From Gnetum montanum (Eukaryota > Streptophyta > Gnetopsida > Gnetales > Gnetaceae): a stretch of 29,393 nt of DNA. The notes beneath the pieces were generated by a model, which searched no databases, had not been told where the DNA came from, and saw only the letters and a list, made by a program, of their open reading frames with translations. Both the position numbers and the translations under genes were made by a program. Below, in pieces: positions 1 through 8,875 of the stretch. The number at the start of each line of letters is the position of its first letter. Position 1 is the stretch's first letter. The stretch lies in contig MNCI01009524.1 of assembly GCA_015680685.1 (NCBI GenBank), positions 2,165 through 31,557 of the forward strand, written 5' to 3'.

Positions 1-810
1 TATGTGGTATTGTGATTATTTAAAATTTTATTTGATGAATTGCAACTCCGGTTTACCAGCATCAGCCTAAAATATCTCTTGACACCTGTCTTGATGTGCC
101 TTTGTGTCTTTATTGCCACGTTTAGCAGATTGGTATGTGATATCGAATGCATCGGCATCGGGCATGGCTGCTATTTTGGATGGTAGGTTCCAGGAGGAGT
201 GAATGACATACCGCCTGAAAATTTGAAATGAGTTCTTTGGAAAAAAAAGCCCTGTTTGGTGAGGAAGCAACCTGCACAAATTATTGGAAGTTACGGGGAT
301 GAGCTGGAAACACGCCTATCGCTGGAGCTAGTTTCTTTGCAGCCTTTATTCTCTGCCCATGGATTTTTTGCAGTGCGACCATAGCCAGACCTTCATGTTG
401 AACAGAGGTGATCATTTTTGCAGATTTACATGAAATAGTAAGGATCAGAATGTTGAAACGTAGGTTCGGATTCGAGGGTTTCGGGGTGAACAGGCCAGGT
501 CTCCTGGGTGATTTTATCATTCCATGGTTTGAATCCACGAAATCGCAGGGGTGTCTATACATACTATCCCTGACCAAAGCCTCCCAGTGACCACTTTGAA
601 GGTCACATCCTGGACAACATCAAGTACACCGGGGGTTTCAACAACATCAATATTCACGGCGTCGATAGTGATAAAGAAGTGGATCTGCTGGCTGCGTTCA
701 CGGCGGGAATCAAGAAGAAATGGATGCCTTGAATGCTGGACATGATTCTGACCAGGAGGTTTATGCTGCCACCAAGACCGTTGATGCTGTCCAAAGTCAT
801 TTCAAATGAT
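1..810. other. CpG-richer, gene-like segment of unrecognised origin
   Basis: This stretch has many more CG dinucleotides and a more balanced base composition than the following kilobases, so it has lost less cytosine to deamination. It may be low-copy sequence or a gene fragment. Several strings resemble 3' splice sites on the plus strand (a T-rich run then GCAG near 370 and near 420). I could not assign a protein family on either strand. The antisense open frames here (67-279, 281-577) have no recognisable motif. Confidence 0.4.
574..732 (+). CDS. Candidate 3'-terminal exon, family unknown
   Basis: A plus-strand frame is open from 574 to a TGA at 730-732. Its protein-like composition (Gly, Asn, Asp, Lys, Ala) stands out from the low-complexity translations elsewhere, and it ends in the basic string KKKWMP. 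There is no in-frame ATG at the left end and an in-frame TGA lies at 571-573, so it would have to be entered by splicing, for example near the CCCAG at 583-587. A different frame stays readable from about 723 to a TGA at 807-809, so one frameshift could mean the exon once ran further. I do not recognise the family. It could be a real single-copy exon, a captured gene fragment or chance. Confidence 0.3.
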   Translation, partial: PKPPSDHFEGHILDNIKYTGGFNNINIHGVDSDKEVDLLAAFTAGIKKKWMP

Positions 811-1499
811 TCTAATGATAATCTAGCTGTGCCCGATATTTGCAGATTGAGGAGAACACTTCTATTGCCGCCCTGACTATTTTGGAAACTAACGTTTTTC
901 AGCAGAGTATTTTTGCAAGGCAAGGCCAAACATAGAATGTGAACTAAACAATGGTTAACAGCAATTTTAATTCTTATTGATGCATTCATGAACAGGATGG
1001 GCTTTTTTAAATTGATAAAACTTTTCAATTCTTTTTTTTCAATCTTCCTATCACACAGGGACATGATAAATTTTCCTTTCCTTACTATCATCATTTGAAA
1101 ATGGAAACACTAAATCTTTACTCAACAAATTTTCACATGAAACCTTTGGTATTAAAATATCAATAGGGCACAACCATCATATATTTTTTATTTGAATATC
1201 TTCTATTTCTCATTCATATTTTATCACCTTTGCTATTCTATAAAATGGCTAAATGTGCCAACAAAACCAAAGAAGGAAAATCCAAGGATGGAAACAAGGA
1301 ATATATGAACCATTGCATGTCATCATGGATAGATATTATTCATTATTACACCATGCCTAGGCCATGGTTACTCTCAAAGGGAACAACTTCGCCACATCAT
1401 AGATGGGCTTCGCTAAAAAACACATATGATCCTTGGGGTCTATGCCTAAGGAAGACTATTAGAATTAAGATCCCATCAAATACAAAGGTTGATTAAGTA
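811..1499. other. AT-rich intergenic sequence
   Basis: Mostly AT-rich sequence with no recognisable gene. A plus-strand frame of 88 codons (1230-1496) is open but has no known motif. It may be the worn start of the element that follows or chance. The minus-strand frame across 654-1094 runs through the antisense of the candidate exon and is not supported. Confidence 0.5.
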
Positions 1500-1649
1500 G
1501 GTAGCAAAAGAAGAATGAGAGTTGAGAAAATGCAAAAGTGCAAAAGAATATAATTAAAATCCCTCCATTAGAATGAAGGAAGTTTGCTTTTGTGCTAGTC
1601 AGGAGGAGTCATCTCTTGATGAGGTGGTGCAACGAAAGATCTTTTTGAT

Positions 1650-2450
1650 CCAAAAATCTGTCTAAAATTTTTGCCAAGGTAGATAAAATGTGGGATTCAT
1701 TGGATGAAAAATTCCAAAATGCTCTAAAAATTGTAGAAGAATCATGAGAGAAAAGTAGTGATTGTGAACCCAGGAGGTGAAAAGAAGCTAAACATGCCTA
1801 TGAAATGGGAAAGGGAAAAGCTGTTGTAGTAGAATAAGTTGTGGAGAATAAATTAGATGATGATGGTGGGTGTGACATTTTCCACTATGAACATCCTAAG
1901 GGATGATTCCCTATTGTGTTACACTTACAAGAATCTGGGGTGTATGCTCTAAATACATTACTATCAAAAAGGTAAACACCTAGAATATTGTCTTATCCTT
2001 AAGGAAATCCTAGGTACTTTGACTAGAAATAACCTTATTATCCAAGTGAAACTTCACCACAACCATATGAGTAGTATCAGTAGTGGCAACAACCACAATC
2101 ATGGGGGATGCCACCACCATGGCAACAGTACCTTTACTAGTATCCAAATCCATATGGTTACTATGTTCAACAACCCATTTCTCCATGTGACTCTTATAAT
2201 TGTGCTTTTCCTTTCTAACATCGGTACCACCCTCCTAAATATCACCAAATGCATTCTCCAACTCCTAGGAGGAATCCCATATTCCATCCATACCATCCTC
2301 ATGTGCCTACACCTGTTCCTCCACCTTCAACATAGCTACTACCTACTCCATCCATGTAGGGTAAGTTTCTAACTTAGTTGTAATAGTGTAATGCTACAAG
2401 GGAAATTAATCTATAACTAGTTAATCAACTAGGTAGTTTAAAACCTACAT
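1650..2450 (+). pseudogene. Gag-like remnant with Pro/Gln-rich tail
   Basis: The first part (about 1670-1970) translates piecewise into charged, helical-looking sequence containing DKMWDSLDEKF. The second part (about 2084-2370) is rich in Pro, Gln, Tyr and His, with strings such as WGMPPPWQQY and YPNPYGYYVQQP. Such linkers are common between gag and protease in plant Ty3/gypsy elements. Stops inside it are TAG or TAA where a Gln codon fits the context. I see no clear gag core domain or CCHC zinc knuckle, so the gag call rests mainly on position just upstream of the protease. Confidence 0.5.
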
Positions 2451-2559
2451 TTTGCCCAAACCAATAGTCCTCCTAAGACCTCACAAACTCATGTGGCTAG
2501 TCACCCTATTCCTTCCTCATCTTTTACAAATCAACAAATCAAGAGCCCTTCAAACTAAA

Positions 2560-3010
2560 AACCTTTCAAGATCTACACTGTTATATTAACCCATGTCATA
2601 TCTGAATGGATCCAAGATGGAAACCATCCCAAGAATTTAGTAGAACCTAGAAGTTCCCTTATCTATTTACAAATTGATGGGAATAAACCATGCAATGCTC
2701 TTCTAGATTTAGGTTATTTGATTTCCCATGACCTAGAACCTACCACCTCTTAAGAAGAGAAATATCATATTAAAATTAGCAAACCAACACATCACTATTC
2801 CATTAGGACTGGTAGAAGATATTGTGACCACTATCTATGGGTGGTCTTATGTTGCTAATTTCCTAGTATTCAAAGTTGAGGACTGAAAGTGGGATTTTTC
2901 AATAATTATAGGAAGAGCATGGCTAAGTACTATTGATGCAAGAATGGGCATCAAAGATCTTTCCCTAGAAATTTCAAAGAAAAATGCATTTGAAAGATTA
3001 AGAAGAAACA
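2560..3010 (+). pseudogene. Retropepsin-like aspartic protease remnant
   Basis: The catalytic-loop region reads NALLDLGYLI, with the Asp codon at 2706-2708. Retroelement proteases normally have L-L-D-S/T/L-G-A-S here, so the Ala-Ser after Gly has been lost. Downstream, after a frame change near 2760, strings such as IIGRAWLSTIDARMGIKD match the conserved C-terminal 'I-L-G-R-P/A-W-L' block of plant Ty3/gypsy proteases. A TGA at about 2884 and earlier frame changes destroy the frame. Known function of the family: cleavage of the Gag-Pol polyprotein. This copy cannot encode a working enzyme. Confidence 0.75.
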
Positions 3011-3349
3011 AGTTCCCTACATCACGTACAACGATGCAAGGTGCAACTACATGTAGAAACTTTGATCCGTGAAAAGAGCATTCATTTCTACATGTAGGTA
3101 GTGTGAAAATTTGGTAGATATTTAAAGGTGATTGTATGTAGCAGCCAAAAATTAGGAAGGCATCCAATGGTTGATAGCTAATTCTAAGAGTAGCACAATT
3201 TGCATGAAATCAACTAAGAGCATGATATGCACCTATGCCATGAGAATGGATGAACTGGAGCAAGTTCATCACCAACTCTCTAATGATGAAAATGATGATA
3301 CCTATTGGAAAGAGTTGGAAATCCCTAAAAATTTTAAATAGGAGCCCTT
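3011..3349 (+). pseudogene. Protease-RT spacer of element A
   Basis: Low-complexity charged sequence with stops in every frame, lying between the protease and the reverse transcriptase. A few acidic runs (for example around 3240-3300) look like the usual variable linker. No domain is recognisable. Confidence 0.45.
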
Positions 3350-4440
3350 AGAGTTAAAAACTCTAACTATTGGCTTGGAACATGCATTTCTAAAAAATGG
3401 AAAGCTAATTATAATTAATGCTAAACTTTCTCTTGAACAAAAAGAGAAACTATTAAAAGTGGTTAATAGATGACCAAAAACATTTACTTGGCCATATCCT
3501 AAACTCAATGGGATTGATCCAAAAATATGCCAACATCGCATCTATATTGATCTGGCCATGAAGCCAAGGAAGTAGCCACAACAGTGGTTAAATCCAAAAT
3601 TAAAGAAAATCATGAAGGAGAAAATATAACAACTCTTCAAGGCAAGGTTTATCTATCCTATTGGGGATAGTGAGTAGCTCAACCCACTCATGATTATTCC
3701 AATGAAATATGGCAAGTGATGGATTTCTATTGATTTATAGCTATTGAATATGACAACATTCAAAGATCATTTTCCATTGCCATTTGTCGATCAAGTGTTG
3801 GATATCATTTCTAGACATTGCTATTCTACCTTCTTGGATGGTTATAGTGGCTATGACCAAATTTAAATTGCACCAAAGGATTAGGATAAAACTACATACA
3901 TGAGTTCCCAGGGAACTTTTGCATATCAAAAGATGCCATTTGGTCTATGAAATGCTCTTGCCACATTCCAATGCTTGGTTTTGAACATCTTTCAACATAA
4001 AATTGGTAGCGGGTGTAAGTCTTCATGGATGACTTCTCCACTTATGGTGCTACATTTAAGTAAGCCTTGGACTACCTTCAAAAAGTATTAATAAGATGTG
4101 TGGAGGCAAACCTATGGATCAACTACTTAAAAAACCATCTAATGGTCCAAGAGGGCATAGTCTTGGGGCACATAATTTTACAAGAAGGGATTGAGGTAGA
4201 TCCTAACAAGATAAGGGTCATCCAATGAATAACCCATCAACCGGAAATAGTTAAACATGTTTGATCATTCATTGGACACACTAGTTACTATTGGAGGTTC
4301 ATAGAGAATTTTTATAAGATTGCAAAATCATTAGTCTAGCTAACAAAGGAATATGCTTCCTTTTTTGGACTAAGGAATGTGAAAATGCATTCCAATAGCT
4401 AAATGAGAAACTCATAGAAACTCTAATTATATGAGTGCCA
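3350..4440 (+). pseudogene. Ty3/gypsy reverse transcriptase remnant
   Basis: The RT palm and fingers are recognisable in sequence: LNPLMIIPMKYGK (about 3679), TFKDHFPLPFVDQVLDII (about 3754), TFLDGYSGYDQI (about 3829), FAYQKMPFGL (ending 3947) and the catalytic F-M-D-D box (4022-4033, ATG GAT GAC), followed by the connection segment with IGHTSYYWRF (about 4272). In the family this enzyme copies element RNA into DNA. Frames change at least around 3990-4020 and again beyond 4040. In-frame TAG, TAA and TGA codons occur throughout, mostly where Gln, Arg or Trp is conserved. The two catalytic Asp codons of the FMDD box survive, but the gene as a whole is dead. Confidence 0.88.
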
Positions 4441-4802
4441 AACTAGTCTAGACCATTTCATATCATGATGGATGAATCAAATGATGCCTTTGGAGCCATG
4501 CTAACATAGTTGGATGATCAAAAACATCCATATTACATCAACTGTACAAGCCAAAGCATTGTGGGTGTACATTTGAATTACATCACAATGGAGAAAGAAC
4601 TAATGGTAGTGATGTATACTTTGGAAAATTTTATGCACTATGTACATGGGTACAAAGTGTTTGTGCACATTGATCATAGTGTCATTTTCTTCTTAATAAA
4701 TAAGCCAAAAGTAAGCCCCTATGTCATATGATGTTTGGTGATCTTGTAGGAATTTGATCTTATGATGATAGATTGAAAGGGGACTAAGAACGTGATCACT
4801 AA
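4441..4802 (+). pseudogene. RNase H remnant of element A, split by a solo LTR
   Basis: An open stretch (4510-4731) carries the plant Ty3 RNase H signature: a Y-T-M-E-K-E-L-like block (read here as ITMEKELMVVMYTLENF) and VHIDHSVIFFLINKP near the end. RNase H removes the RNA strand during reverse transcription. Beyond 4732 the frame degrades but still shows the EFDLMMID block that normally precedes the zinc finger. The coding sequence stops abruptly at the left target duplication (4798-4802) and resumes after 5445. Confidence 0.8.
4798..4802. repeat. Left target-site duplication (ACTAA)
   Basis: The bases ACTAA occur immediately before the TG end of the solo LTR and again immediately after its CA end (5446-5450). 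Five-base duplications are the norm for LTR-retrotransposon integration. Pol coding sense continues directly across the two sites. Confidence 0.85.
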
Positions 4803-4965
4803 TGATGAGTGGCGAGGTACCCCTACACTCAACCATATGAAATGAGCGTAGCATGCGCGATCTGGTCGAACTCCATAGATTAAATGCCCAAACGACCCAT
4901 GGAACACTTGGGGTTAATCATTCGTTGTCTTCCCAGACTTACTTGTTGTTGTCATGGTGTATGGT

Positions 4966-5068
4966 TAATCAAGTCGTACTCATACCACATGCGACGAGTA
5001 GCCGATTCCTTGACTAGACGTACACATCCTTAGATGCTTGTAATCAAGTCATACTCGTACCACATTCT
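4966..5068. repeat. Direct repeat pair inside the solo LTR
   Basis: A segment of about 28 bp beginning TAATCAAGTCGTACT (4966-4993) recurs 75 bp downstream as TAATCAAGTCATACT (5041-5068), with a few differences. It lies in the U5-side part of the LTR. Confidence 0.75.
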
Positions 5069-5304
5069 AGGAAAGCAATAAATAACAATAATTAAAATCC
5101 TATCCATGCACTACAAGGTTTATCCAATCAAGTTCATCTTTATTACCATACACAACTTGCGTTCAGGTACAGAGTTGCTCGAATAAAGAGCTGTTCACTC
5201 TAGGACTCCTACTGCGGGCACATGGGAAATTAATCTAACTCTGGAGTGATCAAACTGCCAGAGTTTTCTAGCTAGGATTCCGAAATGAGGGGAGTGCCAC
5301 CTCT

Positions 5305-5313
5305 TATTTATAG
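5305..5313 (-). promoter_or_regulatory. TATA box of the solo LTR
   Basis: CTATAAATA on the minus strand, 133 bp inside the LTR, followed by the region shared with the second LTR. The placement fits a U3 promoter. Confidence 0.6.
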
Positions 5314-5327
5314 ATTTGGCGGCAGAC

Positions 5328-5440
5328 CGCAATATCATGTACGTGATATCGCAGGGGACGACGCGATATCGCATGGGATACTATATCGCAGCGGCTGCAA
5401 TATCGTGTACATGATATCATGGCTTGTGCATATCGCATCT
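5328..5440 (-). repeat. GATATC-type palindrome cluster in the LTR U3
   Basis: About five variants of ATATC with CG or TG neighbours lie within 115 bp, including a perfect palindrome GCGATATCGC (5363-5372) and two related 22-bp imperfect palindromes centred on GTAC (5331-5352 and 5399-5420). They lie just upstream of the LTR TATA box on the minus strand, where enhancer-like repeats are commonly found in plant LTRs. Confidence 0.65.
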
Positions 5441-5445
5441 CATCA

Positions 5446-5450
5446 ACTAA
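5446..5450. repeat. Right target-site duplication (ACTAA)
   Basis: Exact copy of the five bases at 4798-4802. The pol remnant resumes here with an H-L-S motif, the expected end of the RNase H/integrase linker. Confidence 0.85.
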
Positions 5451-5930
5451 CCATCTCTCTTGGTTAAGATGAGAGAACAAAGAGAAGGAGAGCCCACTCT
5501 TTGATCAATTTCGTAACAAAATCCTCTTTGTCGGAGTAATTAATGACCATGTACCTAAACAAAAAAATGGCATGATGGCATCCTCACTTATCTACTCACT
5601 TAAGAAATGCCATAAGATCTAGATCATAGGAAGAAATAATAGTTTCTTCATTAGACCAAGTGCTTCATGAAAATCAATAGATACCTTTACAAGGTGTGCA
5701 CTGATGGCCTAGTTCATTGATGTGTCCCTAATACTAATCAACAACATCTTCTCCAAGATGCTCATGAGGGCCTTTATGAAGGCCACTATGTAGGGAGATA
5801 CTTGATCATTAAAATCCTAATGGCAAGGTACTATTGGCCAACAATATTTAGAGATGTTCATGAATTTTTCCAATCTTGTGAAAGCTATCAATGAGATGGT
5901 GGGATCACTGCACAAATGGAGGAACCTCAA
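5451..5930 (+). pseudogene. Integrase zinc-finger remnant of element A
   Basis: After the solo LTR the pol remnant continues into the H2C2 zinc-binding domain of integrase. The two His are at 5763-5765 and 5784-5786 (AHEG...GHYVGRY), followed by ARYYWPTIFRDVHEFFQ. The first Cys is at 5877-5879 (S-C-E-S-Y), but the second Cys of the C-x-x-C pair is replaced by Tyr (TAT, 5886-5888). A TGA follows at 5892-5894. The domain normally helps the integrase assemble on LTR ends. The catalytic D-D-E core is absent, and coding sense fades at about 5930 where an LTR begins. Confidence 0.8.
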
Positions 5931-6750
5931 TGATGGATCCTATTAATGGGATCCCATCAACATAGGGTTTTCCATGTTGATGTGTGCCTATTGATGTGTC
6001 ATCCTAGTAGGTCTATATATACAATACCCTAGTTGTGTTAATGGAGGAAGAGAATTTCAATTGCTAACAAAATTCTTATAGTTTGTTTTTGTAAGAGATA
6101 GAATAATTTTCTAAGTGCCTACAGTAGATCTTTATTCAAGCACTATTATACCTAAGCACCATAGTATGTGTAGCAATAAAGAAGAGCTTTTTGATAAACC
6201 TTACAGCACTTGGACTAGCTTAATGATTTATTTATGCATTTATTATTTTCATTAATTAAGCTAGAATGATTAATAATTTAAGTAATTGATTAATTAAGCT
6301 AAATAGACTAGCATACATAAGTAAGACCATTTCAAGCATACATATAACACTTGGTAACCCTAGTAGTGCTTAATGCTTGGTTGCCTAGCAGTGTTGTACA
6401 TGTTGAGGATGTGTACAAAAATTGGGACAAGATGCTTATGTTAGGATAGTTAGTTATTAATTAGCATTTAAATTAGTTTAATTAGTTAATCAATTTATTT
6501 TGAATCTATTACCAACCTTAGGTGAACAAAATATAAAATAATAAAAATCATATGCCTCAATTAAACTTAACCATACAACTGAACCTCATAAGTGTAGTTG
6601 GGAAGACAATGATCATTCCATGATTAGATTCACCTTCTAGATTGAATCCTATGTACGAGAACACTAGGAAGCTATAGAATTCAATGGGATCACATGTGAA
6701 TGCCTTAGTGATTTGTATGGTTGGGCGTAGGGGTACCTTGCCACTCATCA
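5931..6750 (+). mobile_element. Older LTR of the same family, opposite orientation
   Basis: It starts TGATGGATCC and ends CACTCATCA, close to the ends of the minus-strand solo LTR. Homology is visible in three blocks: around CTTTATTC/AATAAAG (6127-6180), the following TTGATAAACCTT block, and the last 35 bp (6716-6750, TAGGGGTACC core). A TATA-like CTATATATAC lies at about 6011-6020. It has only about two CpG sites, against about 29 in the other copy, so it is older or was methylated longer. No target duplication is visible (CTCAA on the left, ACTAT on the right), so it may be a 3' LTR after internal deletion, or one of its ends may be rearranged. The left boundary is tentative. Confidence 0.65.
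6011..6020 (+). promoter_or_regulatory. TATA box of the older LTR
   Basis: CTATATATAC, about 110 bp before the region shared with the other LTR, at the same relative place as that copy's CTATAAATA. Confidence 0.5.
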
Positions 6751-6936
6751 ACTATGTTTCTTAGGACCAATGATTTAGAGATTATCCATGGGATTATCCT
6801 TTTTCTGGTTCTTTCATTCCATGTGTCATCAGATCCAAGATATCAAGGAAGTTTTCTCACCCTTTGTGTCAAGATCTCAGTCATAAGGAAGTCTCTCCTA
6901 CGGCACAGGAATTCAAGATAGTGGTGTAATAATGCA
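6751..6936. other. Unassigned sequence after the older LTR
   Basis: A plus-strand frame stays open across 6721-6921 but begins inside the LTR, so it is not a gene. No primer-binding site matching a common plant tRNA is visible next to the LTR end. Confidence 0.4.
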
Positions 6937-6952
6937 TGTTGGTATATTTTGT

Positions 6953-7015
6953 TTATATATATATATGAAAATAAAAATAAAAATAAAAAATAATACAATT
7001 TTTTTTAAAATGAGG
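6953..7015. repeat. A/T-rich microsatellite
   Basis: TATATATATA, then AAATA repeats, then a T run. Simple sequence. Confidence 0.85.
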
Positions 7016-7084
7016 AATTTATGTTCTATATGTACAAAACAAGTGTTAATTATAATTTTTAACATCTATGATCATTATAACCAA

Positions 7085-7275
7085 CTACCATGGTGGTTGT
7101 AACTTCCACTATAGTAGTTGTAACTTTCCTTAATGATTGCAACCAAATTTTAATTTCTCATGATGTTGTAACCACCAAATAGGACACTTTGAAACTATAC
7201 CTATTTTTTCTATGGTAGTTACAACTAACTTCTATGATGGTTGTAACTAACCTTAATCTTCCATGAAGATTGTAA
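7085..7275. repeat. Cluster of GTTGTAACT repeats, both orientations
   Basis: About seven copies of a G(G/A)TTGTAACT-like word lie within 190 bp (near 7091, 7108, 7130, 7164, 7234 and 7263, with one inverted as GTAGTTACAACTA near 7212), often preceded by a TATGGTG- or CATGATG-type string. They lie directly upstream of the TATA-like element at about 7290, as promoter-proximal repeats do. Confidence 0.7.
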
Positions 7276-7286
7276 CTACCACAAAG

Positions 7287-7296
7287 CCACTATAAA
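7287..7296 (+). promoter_or_regulatory. TATA-like element
   Basis: CTATAAAAAG, followed within 30 bp by AATAAAG. It lies downstream of the GTTGTAACT repeat cluster. Probably a retroelement promoter. Confidence 0.4.
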
Positions 7297-7650
7297 AAGA
7301 GCTTCAAGGGTAGAATAAAGTGGAATTTTGGGCAAGATCAAGAAAGAAGATATTGAAGATTGTAAAATGGCTTGCTAATTTATCAATTCATCTACTTTAT
7401 TTTAATCCTATGAGTTATTTTCTTTTCATTTTGTCTTAGTTGCTTAACTAATGGTTTAGATAGCATCATGTTTGGTAGTTAATTTTGGGATTTTTCTAGG
7501 TTGCCTTTATAGTTCTATTTTTGCACAATATTAGACTTCTATTAAGGTTTTCCAAATAAGAGCTTATGTTGTATTAGAAAAGAATCTTAAGTAATTTAAT
7601 AGTAATGTCTTATAGAAATTGTCTATTTGAGTTTAGGAAATCTAGAAATC

Positions 7651-7733
7651 CTTGATACTTTGAGATGACTAAAATAGATTTTTTATTTTAANCTTGATAC
7701 TTTGAGATGACTAAAATAGATTTTTTATTTTAA
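7651..7733. repeat. Exact 41-bp duplication around a single N
   Basis: Bases 7651-7691 are repeated without change at 7693-7733, separated only by the N at 7692. In otherwise decayed DNA, an exact copy meeting at an N is best explained as two overlapping contig ends that were placed side by side. Confidence 0.9.
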
Positions 7734-8456
7734 AATTTTATTTCCTTAACATTGTAATATTAAAATTGTCAACGTTTTCTAGAAGTTTTATTGTTTGCAA
7801 TTTTTGACCAATTTTAACTAGCCAAATATAAGTTTGTCCTTTGTCATTTACAAAGTGTTTTGGTAGTTAAATAAGAGTGTCTTTATGAAATTTCTTGTTG
7901 AGCTCAAAGGATTTGGATAATTTGTTATAAATTGAATTAGAATAGCTTTATTGCAAAGTGTTTCCTCATGTCAATTTATCTCACTTAAATACTTTAGATT
8001 CACACAAATCTCCTTTCTTTTCTTTTCTCTTTCTAAATCCTTTAAATCATGCTCTATTTCTAGTTTTCTTGTGGAATTTTCTCTCTAGGGGAAATTAGGA
8101 GTATATTGGAAAATTGTGCTTAAACATTTTTGTAAAATTTTATTTATTACAAGTAATGTACTATAGAGACTATATAGACTAAGTGATTTGACAAAATAAG
8201 AACCTTCAACATGTAATATTTAACAAAGTTAGCTAAATTTTTTTTATCATAGACAATTATAGTTTCATACATAGCCCAAAAATTTCAACATTCACAATAG
8301 CGAACACATACTTACATTTAGTTTCTTTCATCATCACTAATTCTATTTGGAGATATCTGAGCCTTGGTGTTGCTAGAGATCAATACGCACCGAAACCCTA
8401 TTTAAAGAACACATTCATTTCCTTTGATCTAGGTCATGAGACCAGAGGCTTCAAAA

Positions 8457-8484
8457 TGTTGGTGGTCCCAAATGGTCACCAACA
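8457..8484. repeat. Inverted repeat TGTTGGTG / CACCAACA
   Basis: Two perfect 8-bp arms are separated by 12 bp. The arms resemble LTR termini (TGTTGG...CCAACA), so this could be a fused or truncated LTR end or simply a hairpin. Confidence 0.6.
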
Positions 8485-8875
8485 AACACATGGCCTAAAA
8501 CTAGCAAGAATTTTATAATCTATTTACAACCTAGCTCATGTTTTAGTTTCCTAGCCAATTTTACACATTACTTTACCAAATTATTACATTATAGTTGCAA
8601 TGTTTAACCAATGTACCCTTATAACATGGACAAAAATGTAAAATGTATAATATGTATGAAACATTAAACATTAAAATGTATAAAAAAATTATAATTTAAA
8701 AAATTAATAGTTGAAATGTCTATCACATAGAGTGACAAAAGTTTAAATAATACATAAGAATAATAAACCATCTCTTAACAACTAAAGGCTAACACTAGCC
8801 ACAATGTCATAATGTCAATATCATAATAGAAATAAAAACATCAACAATAACAATAAAGATAGCCAAAAAATGGTG
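8485..8875. other. AT-rich spacer
   Basis: AT-rich, with no coding sense. On the minus strand this is the 3' flank of the multi-exon pseudogene. Confidence 0.5.

Larger units (their letters stand above)
4803..5445 (-). mobile_element. Solo LTR inserted in element A pol
   Basis: The insertion starts TGATGAG and ends CTCATCA, a perfect 7-bp terminal inverted repeat with canonical TG...CA ends, and is flanked by exact ACTAA duplications. On the minus strand it has a TATA-like CTATAAATA (5305-5313), then a polyadenylation-like AATAAAGA (5137-5144), giving a U3-R-U5 order in that direction. The part after the TATA box is alignable with the plus-strand LTR at 5931-6750. No internal element sequence is present, so it is a solo LTR. 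It has about 29 CpG sites in 643 bp, far more than the surrounding pol. Confidence 0.88.
1500..5930 (+). mobile_element. Decayed Ty3/gypsy LTR retrotransposon (element A)
   Basis: In order on the plus strand: a gag-like Pro/Gln-rich part, an aspartic protease, reverse transcriptase, RNase H, and an integrase zinc finger. This protease-RT-RNaseH-integrase order defines the Ty3/gypsy superfamily. Every domain carries several in-frame stops and frame changes, so the element is long dead. No 5' LTR could be identified, so the left edge is approximate. Pol is interrupted by a minus-strand solo LTR (4803-5445). The integrase catalytic core is missing: after the zinc finger the sequence runs into another LTR at about 5931. 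Confidence 0.8.
6937..8484 (+). mobile_element. Possible LTR-like region with promoter
   Basis: It begins TGTTGGTA and a matching CCAACA end occurs at 8479-8484, but the flanking five bases (ATGCA and AACAC) do not match, so the boundaries are not proven. In between are an A/T microsatellite (6955-7015), a cluster of GTTGTAACT-type repeats, a TATA-like CTATAAAAAG (about 7290) followed by AATAAAG, and a long T-rich part. U3 repeats, a TATA box and a polyadenylation-like signal together are typical of plant LTRs. There is no coding sequence. The region also contains an assembly duplication at the N (7651-7733). Confidence 0.35.

Noticed and set aside
654-1094. 146-codon open frame on the minus strand
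   Set aside because: Runs antisense to the candidate exon and into AT-rich DNA, has no known motif, and its composition follows the reverse strand of the better plus-strand frame.
4719-4907. Minus-strand frame sharing a VGVP-HSS string with a plus-strand frame at 6721-6921
   Set aside because: The shared string comes from homologous LTR ends (4803-4835 and 6716-6750), not from a protein.
5460-5546. Alternative target duplications for the solo LTR (GATGAG at 4804/5468, TAATGA at 4800/5541)
   Set aside because: They would leave non-canonical LTR ends; ACTAA gives TG...CA ends, a 7-bp inverted repeat and continuous pol sense.
8340-8480. Possible tRNA or small RNA gene in the less AT-rich patch
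   Set aside because: I could not fold a cloverleaf or find A and B box promoters; only a short 8-bp-arm inverted repeat is present.
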